Shown here piece by piece: positions 41,770-50,935 of a stretch of 64,000 bases of DNA (the first letter of the stretch is position 1; every line of letters starts with the position of its first letter). This DNA comes from Thermosinus carboxydivorans Nor1 (lineage in GTDB: Bacteria; Bacillota; Negativicutes; Sporomusales; Thermosinaceae). Made by a program: the position numbers and the translations under genes. The stretch covers positions 1 through 64,000 of the forward strand of contig NZ_AAWL01000002.1 of assembly GCF_000169155.1 (NCBI RefSeq), in the 5' to 3' direction. The notes beneath the pieces are model-generated. The model saw nothing but the letters and a program-made list of their open reading frames with translations. It did not search any database and was not told the DNA's origin.

Positions 41770-44700
41770 CTATGAAGATTGGCCCTTAAATAAATCCGCA
41801 ATACTATAATTCACGCTGGTTGCGGCAAAGTCTGGCTCACTCCGGAACGGGCACTTGATATACTGCGGCTGGCCGACGCTTTCCCCTACTTCGACAATAG
41901 CCAGAAAATAATCGTCCGGCTTATTGAGCGCCGTGAGGATCTCGTTTTTGGTCACGGTCACCGTCGTTGCCCCCGGTGCCCGCCCTTTGACCTCGATAAA
42001 CCGCAGTTTCCCCGTGCCGGGAATGCGGGACTCGATATCATAGCCGCACCGCTCACTGCTCACGTCCCGCGGCTCGTAGCCGAGGCTGCGTTCATAGGCC
42101 ATCACGGCGTCCATCGCCTTGCGCTCGCTGCCCTGAGTATCATGAGCAAACAGCGGCGGCCTGCTGCCTGTCAACCGGTCGATTAGACCTTGCGGCACGA
42201 CCAGCGCGCCGCCGATGACCATCGGCGGCAGCGGCGAAAGGTTGCGCTCCTCATTCAGCTCGTCCAGCCGCCGCTTTAAGCGGGCCTCCAATTCGTCGGC
42301 CCGCTGGCGCGCCTTGGCCGAGTTGATTTTAGCGTTGACTTTGCCCGCCTGCTCGGCCAGCTTGAGTTCTTCCGCCCGCAGGTCCCAGTAGTTAATTTCC
42401 TTGGTTAGGCGGTCCTTGACCGCCGCCATGGTCTTGGCAATCAGTTCTTCCTTGCGGCGCTTCACGGCAGCAAAGTGCCCCGGCACCATGGTGGTAATCG
42501 CGTAAGTCATGGCCTGCGCTTCCAAATCGGCCTGCAGCCAGTTTTTGTTAATATATTGAAGGATTAGTTCTTTCTCGCTACCTTCTGCCGGGCGGTAGTC
42601 AAGGTACGGAGCGTACCCGGCCGCGCGGGCGCTGCCGTCGACGCTTATTTCTACAAATTGGACCTGGCGGGAAACAATCCGGCGGCTGCCGTCTTTGGTC
42701 GTCCGCCCGTCCTGGACGGCGTGCTCGAGGTAGACCAGGGCCCGCACCGTGTCACTGCCATCGTTCGGGTCGATTAAAATGGCGCCACGCTTTAATAAAT
42801 CCCGGTTGCGCTCAAGGATCAGGTCGATCGTGGCATCAAGCAAAGGGTGCCCAGGGCAGATAAAAGCAGCCTGTGGTTTACCCTGGACATAGATAAGGTC
42901 TTTTTCAAAACATACCCGTTCATAGCGGGTCATTACCGGCTCTCTTGTCCCGATCTGCCGGTCGCGGGCGCGAATGACGGCCGGGACATGGGTGATTTCA
43001 TACCGGCCCGGTTCGCGTTCGCGCAAAACGCCGCCAAACAGTTTAAAGGCTTCCTTGAAAAACGCGGCAATAAAATGGGGCTGGAGGCGGCGAGCTTCGA
43101 GCCGCTCCATTTCTTCGCGGATCTTCATGACTTTGTGGACGTCCATCACGTCGTGCGACAAGGCCCGCTCTTCCAGCAGATTGACCAACGCGTCCCTGTC
43201 CAGCGCCTGATCGACGGCCTGATAAAGTCTCATCTTTACTTCCGGCCGGTCGCCGTAGCGAATGGCCTCGATCAACAGATCGCGCAGCGGCCGGTTGTCA
43301 AAAGTGATTTTCCCCAGCACGTCAAAGACCTTGCCGCCGAGGGCCTCCCGCTCCTCTTCCAGCTTTTTGAGCAAGCGAAAATAAACTTCCCCCTCGCGGG
43401 TGTCGACGGCTACCATATTCCACAGGTGGCAGACCTCGGTCTGGCCGATACGGTGAATGCGGCCAAACCGCTGTTCCAGCCGGTTGGGGTTCCACGGCAA
43501 ATCATAGTTGATCATAAGGTTGGCGCGCTGCAGGTTGATGCCCTCACCGGCGGCATCGGTGGCGATCAGGATATGGACGTGTTTATCATGGGTAAATAGT
43601 TCCTGCACTCTTTTCCGTTCTTCCCGTCCCATGCCGCCCTGGATGGTTGCTACGGCATCGTCACGGCCAAGGAGCGACCGGATTTTTTCAGCCAAGTAAT
43701 TAAGTGTATCGCGGTGTTCGGTGAATATTACCAACTTACGGCGCATGCCGCCGGCGTCAAACATGGCGGTCTCATTCTGGAGCAGTTTGGATAGCTCATC
43801 CCATTTGCGGTCGGCGCCGCTGGCTCTGAGTTCTTTGGCCCGCTTCTCCAGGTAGCGGAGCTTGTCTATTTCGGCTTCCAGCTCGGCGATGGTCTGCGCG
43901 GCCGTAGCCTGGTCGACCACCATTTCTTCAATTTCTTCCACTTCGGCGCCCGGCGCGTCTTCCAAATCCGCCAGATCTTCCGCCGATAGGCTAATTAGCC
44001 GCTCTCGCTCCTGGCGCAGCTGGTGGCCACGCCTCAGAATTTTTTCTTCCCGCAGCCGCTTTTCCAGGCGTTCGCGTCGCCGACGCAGCGATTGGTAAAT
44101 GGCTTCCGGCGACGAGGCCAACCGTCGTTGGAGGATGGTCAGGGCAAAGCCCACGGTCCCCTTACGGCTGTCGCTTGCCAGCGCTTCCGCCCGGTTGAAC
44201 TCGTCCCGGACATAGCCGGTAACTTCGCTATACAGGTCGGCTTCGGCATCAGATAAGGTGTAATTGACGGTGTAGGCCATCCGTTCGGGAAATAGCGGCG
44301 TACCGTCGAATTTTAACAGCTCTTCTTTGACCATGCGGCGCATGAGGTCGGATACATCCACCGTATGTACGCCGTCCCGGAACCGGCCTTCAAACCGGTC
44401 GGCGTCTAACAGGGCCATAAATAGCTGAAAATCTTCTTCTTTGCCATTGTGGGGCGTCGCCGTCAAGAGCAGAAAATGTCGCGCTATCCGGCCGAGCAAT
44501 TGCCCAAGACGGTATCGTTTGGTAAACTTCACTTCGCCGCCAAAGAAGCTGGCCGACATTTTGTGCGCTTCGTCCACCACAATGAGATCCCATTCAGTCT
44601 CGCCCAGCTTGACCTGTAAATTTTCATCGCGCGCCAGCTTGTCAAGCCTGGCGATGCACATCGGTATTTCGTTAAAAATGTTGCCTGTCCGCGACGCCTC

Positions 44701-45261
44701 AATCCGGTCGTTGGTGAGAATCTCGAACGGGAGTTGAAACCGGGAATACATTTCATCCTGCCACTGGTCGGCGAGATTGCCCGGCGACACAATCAGGCAG
44801 CGGGACAAATCGCCTCGGACCATCAGTTCCTTGATAAATAAGCCGGTCATGATGGTTTTGCCGGCGCCCGGGTCGTCAGCAAGGAGAAAACGGAGCGGCT
44901 GCCGCGTCAATAGTTCACCGTACACGGCCGTGATTTGGTGAGGCAACGGCTCAACAAGCGACGTATGTACCGCCATCTGCGGGTCAAAAAGATAGGCCAG
45001 CCGAATGCGGTACGCCTCGGAAACAAGCTTGAGCAGACCGCCGTCGCCGTCGAAACTCCAGGGCAGGCCGTTTTCGGCGATTTCCAGGCTGCTTTCCCGG
45101 TCGCGGTAAATAAGTTCACTGTGCGGTCGGCCCGCCGGGTCTTTATAAGTCAGTTCCACCACGGCCGTACCATACCATTTTACATCCACCACCGTGGCTA
45201 AGCCGTCAGGCAAAAGGCCTTTCACCTTCGCCCCGCGCGTCAGTTCCTCCAGACGTGCCAA
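41770..45261 (-). CDS. SNF2-type helicase with C-terminal DUF3883 domain
   Basis: This 1163-residue superfamily 2 helicase heads the defence-type cassette. Motifs in order: HQITAV (Q-like), DDPGAGKTIM (Walker A, about 127), VVDEAH (DEAH box, about 227), LLLTATPHNG (about 268), then DAAGEGINLQ (motif V), and QRFGRIHRIGQ (motif VI). A charged coiled insert sits between the lobes. The C-terminus has YDIESRIPGTGKLRFIEVKGR (DUF3883), a PD-(D/E)XK-like patch that may bind or cut nucleic acid. Helicases of this type occur as DrmD in DISARM, but DrmA/B/C are absent here. The start is TTG at 45261 behind GGAGG. DUF3800 follows by 15 bases. Confidence 0.88.
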   Translation of the reverse strand: MARLEELTRGAKVKGLLPDGLATVVDVKWYGTAVVELTYKDPAGRPHSELIYRDRESSLEIAENGLPWSFDGDGGLLKLVSEAYRIRLAYLFDPQMAVHTSLVEPLPHQITAVYGELLTRQPLRFLLADDPGAGKTIMTGLFIKELMVRGDLSRCLIVSPGNLADQWQDEMYSRFQLPFEILTNDRIEASRTGNIFNEIPMCIARLDKLARDENLQVKLGETEWDLIVVDEAHKMSASFFGGEVKFTKRYRLGQLLGRIARHFLLLTATPHNGKEEDFQLFMALLDADRFEGRFRDGVHTVDVSDLMRRMVKEELLKFDGTPLFPERMAYTVNYTLSDAEADLYSEVTGYVRDEFNRAEALASDSRKGTVGFALTILQRRLASSPEAIYQSLRRRRERLEKRLREEKILRRGHQLRQERERLISLSAEDLADLEDAPGAEVEEIEEMVVDQATAAQTIAELEAEIDKLRYLEKRAKELRASGADRKWDELSKLLQNETAMFDAGGMRRKLVIFTEHRDTLNYLAEKIRSLLGRDDAVATIQGGMGREERKRVQELFTHDKHVHILIATDAAGEGINLQRANLMINYDLPWNPNRLEQRFGRIHRIGQTEVCHLWNMVAVDTREGEVYFRLLKKLEEEREALGGKVFDVLGKITFDNRPLRDLLIEAIRYGDRPEVKMRLYQAVDQALDRDALVNLLEERALSHDVMDVHKVMKIREEMERLEARRLQPHFIAAFFKEAFKLFGGVLREREPGRYEITHVPAVIRARDRQIGTREPVMTRYERVCFEKDLIYVQGKPQAAFICPGHPLLDATIDLILERNRDLLKRGAILIDPNDGSDTVRALVYLEHAVQDGRTTKDGSRRIVSRQVQFVEISVDGSARAAGYAPYLDYRPAEGSEKELILQYINKNWLQADLEAQAMTYAITTMVPGHFAAVKRRKEELIAKTMAAVKDRLTKEINYWDLRAEELKLAEQAGKVNAKINSAKARQRADELEARLKRRLDELNEERNLSPLPPMVIGGALVVPQGLIDRLTGSRPPLFAHDTQGSERKAMDAVMAYERSLGYEPRDVSSERCGYDIESRIPGTGKLRFIEVKGRAPGATTVTVTKNEILTALNKPDDYFLAIVEVGESVGQPQYIKCPFRSEPDFAATSVNYSIADLFKGQSS

Positions 45262-45377
45262 GTTATCGCCTCCCCTGGACAGTTATTGCTACTATAATCA
45301 GCAAATAGTATTTATTATTGTAGAAATTCTCGCGACCAATATTATCTCCTGCAAATTGGCCGCAATAACCAGATAAC

Positions 45378-45408
45378 TAAAACCCCCGCTACTAGCGGGG
45401 GTTGGGAT
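45378..45408. terminator. Strong hairpin terminator upstream of the helicase
   Basis: Nine perfect pairs, AACCCCCGC with GCGGGGGTT, enclose TACTA. It lies in the gap before the helicase gene and may end a transcript from the right, or insulate the cassette. Confidence 0.7.
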
Positions 45409-45526
45409 TAATTCGGATGGTTTATTGTAAAATAAAATGCAACAGTAGAAGATGAGAAAAATGCTCCCATGTAGAATTCCGGTATGATAAGGGTGCTCAA
45501 TCAAAACCATACAGAAAGTTTCGGCC

Positions 45527-45676
45527 ATGGGCGTCTATAAACGGCATAGCACATCTGCACGGTCTTTTAAACACCTAAATAAGTATGAGTGTGGGATGAT
45601 CAAAGCCTTTTTGGATGAAACGGTCGAAGACAATCAACGAACGCCTAAAGCTTTATCTTTAGCCGGGCGACCGTAA
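45527..45676 (+). pseudogene. Possible IS30-type transposase N-terminal remnant
   Basis: A 49-residue frame includes SFKHLNKYECGMIKAFLDE, which resembles the conserved start of IS30 transposases (HLT.YERG.I.ALL.E). After that, similarity ends and the frame runs antisense into the RND gene end. No ends of an element are seen. It is at best a relic. Confidence 0.35.
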
Positions 45677-48600
45677 AGTTCATAGTACAACAGCGGCACG
45701 GCAAACAGCGTAAGGACCGTGGCGGCTACCGCCCCGAACATCATGGCGATGGCCAGGCCCTGGAATATCGGATCAAACAGCATTACAAACGAGCCGACGA
45801 CCACGGCCAAAGCCGTCAGGACAATCGGACGGACACGGACAGCGCCAGCCGCAATAACCGCCTGCCGGACATCGCCCTGCTCTTGCCGGGCGGACTCAAC
45901 AAAGTCTACCAGTAATATCGAGTTACGGACAATAATGCCTGCCAGCGCGATAAATCCGATCATCGAGGTGGCGGTGAAGAAAGCGCCAAACAGCCAGTGG
46001 CCAGGCAAAATCCCGACCAGGGTAAGCGGTATCGGGGCCATGATGATGACCGGGGTGACAAAGCTTTTAAACCAGGCGACAACCAGAATATAGATGAGCA
46101 CCAGCACGACGGCGAAAGCCAGGCCCATGTCCCGGAAAACCTCCTGGGTGATGTGCCATTCGCCGTCCCACTTGATGGCATACCTGTCTTCCAGCCAGGG
46201 CTGCACTGCTGAATATTGCTTTAGCTCATCGCCGCCGGAAAGCCCAATCCGGCTGATGCGGTCGCGCATCTTGAGGATGGCGTAGACCGGACTTTCCTCC
46301 TGGCCAGCGACATCGGCCACCACATAGGTCACCTGGCGCAGATTTTTATGATAGATGGTCTTGTCCTCCACCGTTTCTCGTTTTTGCACCAGGCCGGCCA
46401 GGGGCACCTGGCGGCCGTCGGCGGTCGGCACGGTCAGCCGGGCCAGAAGCTGGCCGTCCCCCCGCTCGTCCGGCGGCAGGCGGAGGACCACCTCTACCGG
46501 TTCTTTGTCTTTATCCACATGGGCCAGGCCGGCGGTAAAGCCACCAAGCGCCGCCTGCACCGTCTGGGCGGCGGTTTGGACATCCACGCCACTTAAAGCG
46601 GCTTTTCCCCGGTCCACCTCATACACCAGCTTGGGACGGTCGTTTTCGACATACCAGTCCACATCAACCACCCCAGGCGTGCTGGCGAATATCTCTTTTA
46701 CGCGGCGGGCTACGGCCAGCTGCCCCGCCCGGTCCGGGCCGTAAACTTCGGCGACCAGGGTGCTGAGGACCGGCGGTCCGGGCGGGACTTCCGCCACTTT
46801 CAGGCGAGCGCCGTACCGGTCGGCTATTGCCGTGAGGACCGGCCGCAGTCTTTTAGCAATGTCATGGCTCTGGGCCGACCGTTTGTCTTTGGCTACCAGG
46901 TTGACCTGGATATCCGCGGTGCTGGCGCCCTGACGCATATAATAATGGCGTACCAGACCGTTAAAGTTATAAGGAGCGGCAGTGCCGATATAGGCCTGGT
47001 AGTCGGTTACTTCCGGCACAGTCTTCAAGTACTCGCCTAGCTCGCGTGCCAGGGCCGCCGTCCGCTCCAGCGGGGCGTCCTCCGGCAGGTCGACGATGAG
47101 TTCGATCTCGCTCTTGTTGTCAAATGGCAGCATCTTGACCATAACGGCCTTTAGCGGTATCAATGCTACAGCGGCGGCCAGCAAGACAACCATCCCACCC
47201 AAGACCAGGCGCCGCCGCCGCGCATCATCCACCAGGGCGGCCAGCATCCCGGTGTACCAGGCGTGCAGGCGGCCGGCCGCTTCGGTCTCGGTTTTGTGAT
47301 GCCGGGTATTTTTCAACACCTTATAACTCAGCCAGGGACTGACGATAAACGCCACCAGCAAGGAAAACAGCATGGCCGCCGATGCCCCCACCGGGATGGG
47401 GCGCATATACGGTCCCATCAGTCCGGAGACAAAGGCCATGGGTAGTAGCGCGGCAATAACCGTAAAAGTAGCCAGGATGGTAGGATTGCCCACCTCGTCC
47501 ACCGCCGCTACCGCCGCCCTGACGCTTACGCCGTTTAGCCGAAAATGGCGGTGAATATTCTCTACCACCACTATAGCGTCATCGACCAGTATGCCGATAG
47601 AGAAAATCAAGGCAAACAGCGTCACCCGGTTGAGGGTATAACCGTACAGGTAGTTTACCAATAGCGTCAATGCCAGCGTCACCGGCACAGCCACCGCCAC
47701 CACCGCCGCTTCCCGCCAGCCCAGCGCCAGGGCCATCAGGATAACGACAGAAAAAGTAGCGATCAGCATATGCTCCAAAAGCTCGTCGGACTTTTCCTTG
47801 GCCGTTTCACCGTAATTACGGGTAACTGTTATATTTATGTCACCCGGTATGAGCACGCCCCGGAGGGCTTCCGCCTTGGCCAGGGCCCGGTCGGCAATAA
47901 GGCTGGCGTTGGCGCCTTTCTTCTTGGCGACCGCTACCGTCACCGCCTCCCGGTCGGCCTCGGGCCGGGCAGCGGCCGGTATGCCGGCCTTATAGGCGGC
48001 AGCCGGTCCCAGGCCCATGAAGACGTACTGGTCGGGCTCGCCGGGCCGGTCGTCGACTGTGGCTACGTCTTTTAAGTATACCGGCCGGCCGTCCCGCACG
48101 GCGACCACCACGTCGGCCAGGTCGGCGGCGCTGTATAAGAGGGCACCGGTCTTAACGCTGTACTCCCGGTTGTCTTTACTGGTGCTGGCGGCAAGGGCGA
48201 CATTTGCCTTTTGCAAGGCCGCCACCAGTTCCGGAACGCTGGTATTATAGGCGGCCAGCCGGCCGGCATCCAGCGTTACTTTGAACTGGCGCCGCTGACC
48301 GCCGATAACCGTGCACTCGGACACATTGTCGTCCTTTTTCAATTCAGCAGCCAGCTCCACCGCTACCCGCCGAAGCTCATAACCGCTGTAGTGGCCAGCA
48401 TCGCTCCATAGCGTAAGAGCCAGCACCGGCACGTCGTCGATCGACCGCGCCTTGACCAGGGGCTGCGATACACCGGGCGGGATGCGGTCGTAGTTGGCCA
48501 TCAACTTGGTGTACAGTTTGACCAGGCTGGCCTCGGTGTTTTCGCCAACGTAAAACCGGACAATGGTCAGATTCTGGCCGGGCTGGACGATAGAGTAGAC

Positions 48601-48852
48601 GTATTCCACCCCAGTTATTTCCCACAATAGCTGCTCCAGCGGCCGCGTAACCCGCTCACGCACTTCTTCCGCCGATGCACCAGGATAGCTGACCAACACG
48701 TCGACCATCGGAACGACTATCTGTGGCTCTTCCTCACGTGGGGTGATAACCGTGACAAAAACCCCGACCAAAAGGGAAACAATTACAATAATCGGCGTCA
48801 GCTTAGAAGTTATGAACGCCTTGGCAATTCTGCCGGCCAGACCGCTGTTCAT
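45634..48852 (-). CDS. RND efflux transporter (AcrB/HAE1-like)
   Basis: This inner-membrane pump exports drugs or other compounds through a periplasmic channel. The 1072-residue product shows the first helix (about 16-34), the large periplasmic loop with VLVSYPGASAEEVRERVT and LWEITGVEYVYS, and the membrane helix with SIGILVDDAIVVVENIHRHF, where two aspartates form the proton relay. The second half repeats the plan. Length is normal. It overlaps the adaptor gene stop by 4 bases (ATGA). No outer-membrane channel gene is next to it. An RND pump with its adaptor fits a diderm cell. Confidence 0.93.
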   Translation of the reverse strand: MNSGLAGRIAKAFITSKLTPIIVIVSLLVGVFVTVITPREEEPQIVVPMVDVLVSYPGASAEEVRERVTRPLEQLLWEITGVEYVYSIVQPGQNLTIVRFYVGENTEASLVKLYTKLMANYDRIPPGVSQPLVKARSIDDVPVLALTLWSDAGHYSGYELRRVAVELAAELKKDDNVSECTVIGGQRRQFKVTLDAGRLAAYNTSVPELVAALQKANVALAASTSKDNREYSVKTGALLYSAADLADVVVAVRDGRPVYLKDVATVDDRPGEPDQYVFMGLGPAAAYKAGIPAAARPEADREAVTVAVAKKKGANASLIADRALAKAEALRGVLIPGDINITVTRNYGETAKEKSDELLEHMLIATFSVVILMALALGWREAAVVAVAVPVTLALTLLVNYLYGYTLNRVTLFALIFSIGILVDDAIVVVENIHRHFRLNGVSVRAAVAAVDEVGNPTILATFTVIAALLPMAFVSGLMGPYMRPIPVGASAAMLFSLLVAFIVSPWLSYKVLKNTRHHKTETEAAGRLHAWYTGMLAALVDDARRRRLVLGGMVVLLAAAVALIPLKAVMVKMLPFDNKSEIELIVDLPEDAPLERTAALARELGEYLKTVPEVTDYQAYIGTAAPYNFNGLVRHYYMRQGASTADIQVNLVAKDKRSAQSHDIAKRLRPVLTAIADRYGARLKVAEVPPGPPVLSTLVAEVYGPDRAGQLAVARRVKEIFASTPGVVDVDWYVENDRPKLVYEVDRGKAALSGVDVQTAAQTVQAALGGFTAGLAHVDKDKEPVEVVLRLPPDERGDGQLLARLTVPTADGRQVPLAGLVQKRETVEDKTIYHKNLRQVTYVVADVAGQEESPVYAILKMRDRISRIGLSGGDELKQYSAVQPWLEDRYAIKWDGEWHITQEVFRDMGLAFAVVLVLIYILVVAWFKSFVTPVIIMAPIPLTLVGILPGHWLFGAFFTATSMIGFIALAGIIVRNSILLVDFVESARQEQGDVRQAVIAAGAVRVRPIVLTALAVVVGSFVMLFDPIFQGLAIAMMFGAVAATVLTLFAVPLLYYELYGRPAKDKALGVR

Positions 48853-49979
48853 CGCACTACCACCTCTTTAGCCACCGCGCCGTCCAGGGCCCGGTCAACG
48901 TCGCTTACCACCACCTGGTCACCTGCCGCCAACCCGGTCAATATCTCCACCTGCTGTCCATAGTCTTTGCCGGTTTTGACCAGCCGATAGCGAATGACAT
49001 TGTCATTACCGACAACATACACTCCGGTCAGCTGACCTTTTTCCACCACCGCCGTCCGCGGCACCAAGTACGTCTTCCGATCACCGACCGCCAAGCGCAC
49101 TTTGGCGTACAGCCCGCTCTTTAACCCCTCACCCGGCACGCTGACCCTGACCAAAAAGTTACGGGACTTGACGTCGACCGCCGGCACTACTTCTTTTACC
49201 GTGCCGTCAAGCTGACGGCCGGCAGCCGGTACGGTGACAAAGACCTTCATCCCCGGGTGAACAAAAGAGGCATAGCGCTCATCAACACCGGCGTCCACCT
49301 CAAATTCTGCCGCGTCTTCGATCACCGCCAGCTGCGTGCCGGGAACAACGGTGCTGCCTTCCTCCACTTTTTTCTCCCGAGCAATACCGTCAAACGGTGC
49401 CGTAACCCGGGTAAATCCCTGGTAAACCTTAGCCTCTTCCAGCGCGGCGGCCGCCCGGACGGCAGCAGCCTGAGCCCGTTCGTAGTCGAAATCAGCGACT
49501 TTTTTCTGAGCGGCTACCCTGTCAAAGTCCTGCCGGGAAATGGCCCCGTCCTGGACCAGCTGGGCATAGCGGCGATAAGTAATGTCGGCCAGCCGGCGGT
49601 TCTCCGCGGATGCGGCCTGGGCCTTGACGGCCTCCTGGTAAGCCGCTTCAGCCGCCGCCACTTTCTTGGCCATTTCGTCCGCCGCAATGGTTACTAGCAG
49701 CTGGCCGGCACGGACCGGCTCTCCCTGCCGGAAGTGCACGGTCACCACCGTACCGGTTACTTTGCTGGCGATGCTGCCTGTCGCCCGGGCCCGCACCGTG
49801 CCGGCGGTCTCGTAGAAGTCCTCCACCGCCTCTTCCCGTACCGGGCTGACCACCACCTGCGCCACTTCCGGGCGCCGGACCTCTGCTGTGCCCGGCTTTA
49901 TCTTGCCGCAGCCGGCCCCAAATAGACCAACCAGCACCAGTACTATCAGTCCGGTTACCATCAGATATTTTCTGTCCAT
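48849..49979 (-). CDS. RND efflux periplasmic adaptor (membrane fusion lipoprotein)
   Basis: The adaptor links the RND pump to an outer-membrane channel. The 376-residue protein has a lipoprotein signal (LIVLVLVGLFGAGC, with C24 as the lipid site), a lipoyl-type domain (VTGTVVTVHFRQGEPVRAGQLLV), a coiled-coil hairpin (about 105-175) and a beta-barrel domain with VSVPGEGLKSGLYAKVRL. The start follows GGGGGAGG. It is first in the two-gene operon. No regulator is next to it; the leader (49980-50110) holds a TTTACCC..GGGGTAAA inverted repeat (about 50076-50100) that might be an operator. Confidence 0.92.
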   Translation of the reverse strand: MDRKYLMVTGLIVLVLVGLFGAGCGKIKPGTAEVRRPEVAQVVVSPVREEAVEDFYETAGTVRARATGSIASKVTGTVVTVHFRQGEPVRAGQLLVTIAADEMAKKVAAAEAAYQEAVKAQAASAENRRLADITYRRYAQLVQDGAISRQDFDRVAAQKKVADFDYERAQAAAVRAAAALEEAKVYQGFTRVTAPFDGIAREKKVEEGSTVVPGTQLAVIEDAAEFEVDAGVDERYASFVHPGMKVFVTVPAAGRQLDGTVKEVVPAVDVKSRNFLVRVSVPGEGLKSGLYAKVRLAVGDRKTYLVPRTAVVEKGQLTGVYVVGNDNVIRYRLVKTGKDYGQQVEILTGLAAGDQVVVSDVDRALDGAVAKEVVVR

Positions 49980-50127
49980 GCTTGCTTACCTCCCCCATCT
50001 ACACATTTATAAAATGTTCTGCATATTTTGTGGCAAACCTCTTTTACCCGGCCTGTAAAGGTAACCGTCTGTTTACCCGTCCCGAAGGGGTGGGGTAAAG
50101 TGTATATGATATTATATACGGTACGAA

Positions 50128-50190
50128 AAAGACATCACCTCCTGACCGGGATGAGTAACCAAAAAATGATTACTCAGAGGTGATGTCTTC
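50128..50190 (+). repeat. Solo copy of the ISLre2 fold-back hairpin
   Basis: AAGACATCACC, GGGATGAGTAAC, and GATTACTCAGAGGTGATGTCTTC match the leader hairpin of the ISLre2 element at 37.75 kb in order and spacing, but no transposase follows. It may be a remnant of a related IS, or a small element in its own right. The rest of this 340-base gap (49980-50323) has only the inverted repeat near 50076-50100. Confidence 0.65.
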
Positions 50191-50323
50191 CAGAATATTA
50201 TTCGCTTGTTTAAGAACTTGGCTGGCAGCATCAAGGCAAAACCCGTATTATATGGTTTTATACACATGGTGAAAGAAGATTGTTTCGTCGAAATATCGCG
50301 CACTTTTAACAAATTCGGCACAA

Positions 50324-50848
50324 TCAGGAATGAAATTTCTTTTTGTTGGGTTCAAAGCCCCTAATTTTATCTGATTTTATTTGAAAATCTTTCAATTGGG
50401 AAATTAAGGATGAACTTAGAGTGATATTTTGCTTACTTGCCTCACGTAAGAATTCAATTTGACTATACCTTTTGTCTTGATTTATTATTTGGTAATTGGA
50501 GACTTGACTATTTTCTTTCTGAGCAGGTACTAGATTTTGATTTTCCTTTGGAATTTTTTCGTGATATTCTTGTTGTTTCTTGATATATGTTTCAGATTTA
50601 ACTATGTTGGACTGAATGATCCAATAACTAACTGCGGACGCTGCCAACATAACAATCAAGATTTGTGTATATGGTAAAAAACTCCACATCGCCCCTATAG
50701 TAGACGCAATAAAAAACAATAGCAGCATATTTTTATATGTCCAATCAGATGATCCTAATCGTCGTAACCATGTATTAATTAGAATATACGTAAAGGCTGA
50801 GGCTAAAGCAATTAATATTATCTGTATACTAACATTGTTTGTCAGCAC
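50324..50848 (-). CDS. Membrane protein of unknown function
   Basis: I do not recognise the family. The 174-residue product has two or three hydrophobic stretches in its first half (about residues 6-22, 38-56 and 58-75) and a soluble, charged, probably coiled C-terminal half rich in Gln, Asn and Lys. The GTG at 50848 follows AAGGAGG by 7 bases, so I prefer it to the frame start at 50914. The gene is AT-rich compared with the window mean, and sits next to an ISLre2 relic and another AT-rich gene, which suggests acquired DNA. Confidence 0.6.
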   Translation of the reverse strand: MLTNNVSIQIILIALASAFTYILINTWLRRLGSSDWTYKNMLLLFFIASTIGAMWSFLPYTQILIVMLAASAVSYWIIQSNIVKSETYIKKQQEYHEKIPKENQNLVPAQKENSQVSNYQIINQDKRYSQIEFLREASKQNITLSSSLISQLKDFQIKSDKIRGFEPNKKKFHS

Positions 50849-50935
50849 ATATATCCCTCCTTGCTTAAATTTTATATTTCTTTTTATTTCTAGTATATGT
50901 ATAGAGGGGCACAAAGGCCCCTCCCGGAAATCACG

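Noticed and set aside
42847-43599. 250-codon frame opposite the helicase gene
   Set aside because: Antisense to helicase motifs V and VI; no independent coding sign.
41770-45261. Full DISARM system
   Set aside because: Only a DrmD-like helicase and an unrelated methylase type are present; drmA, drmB and drmC are absent.
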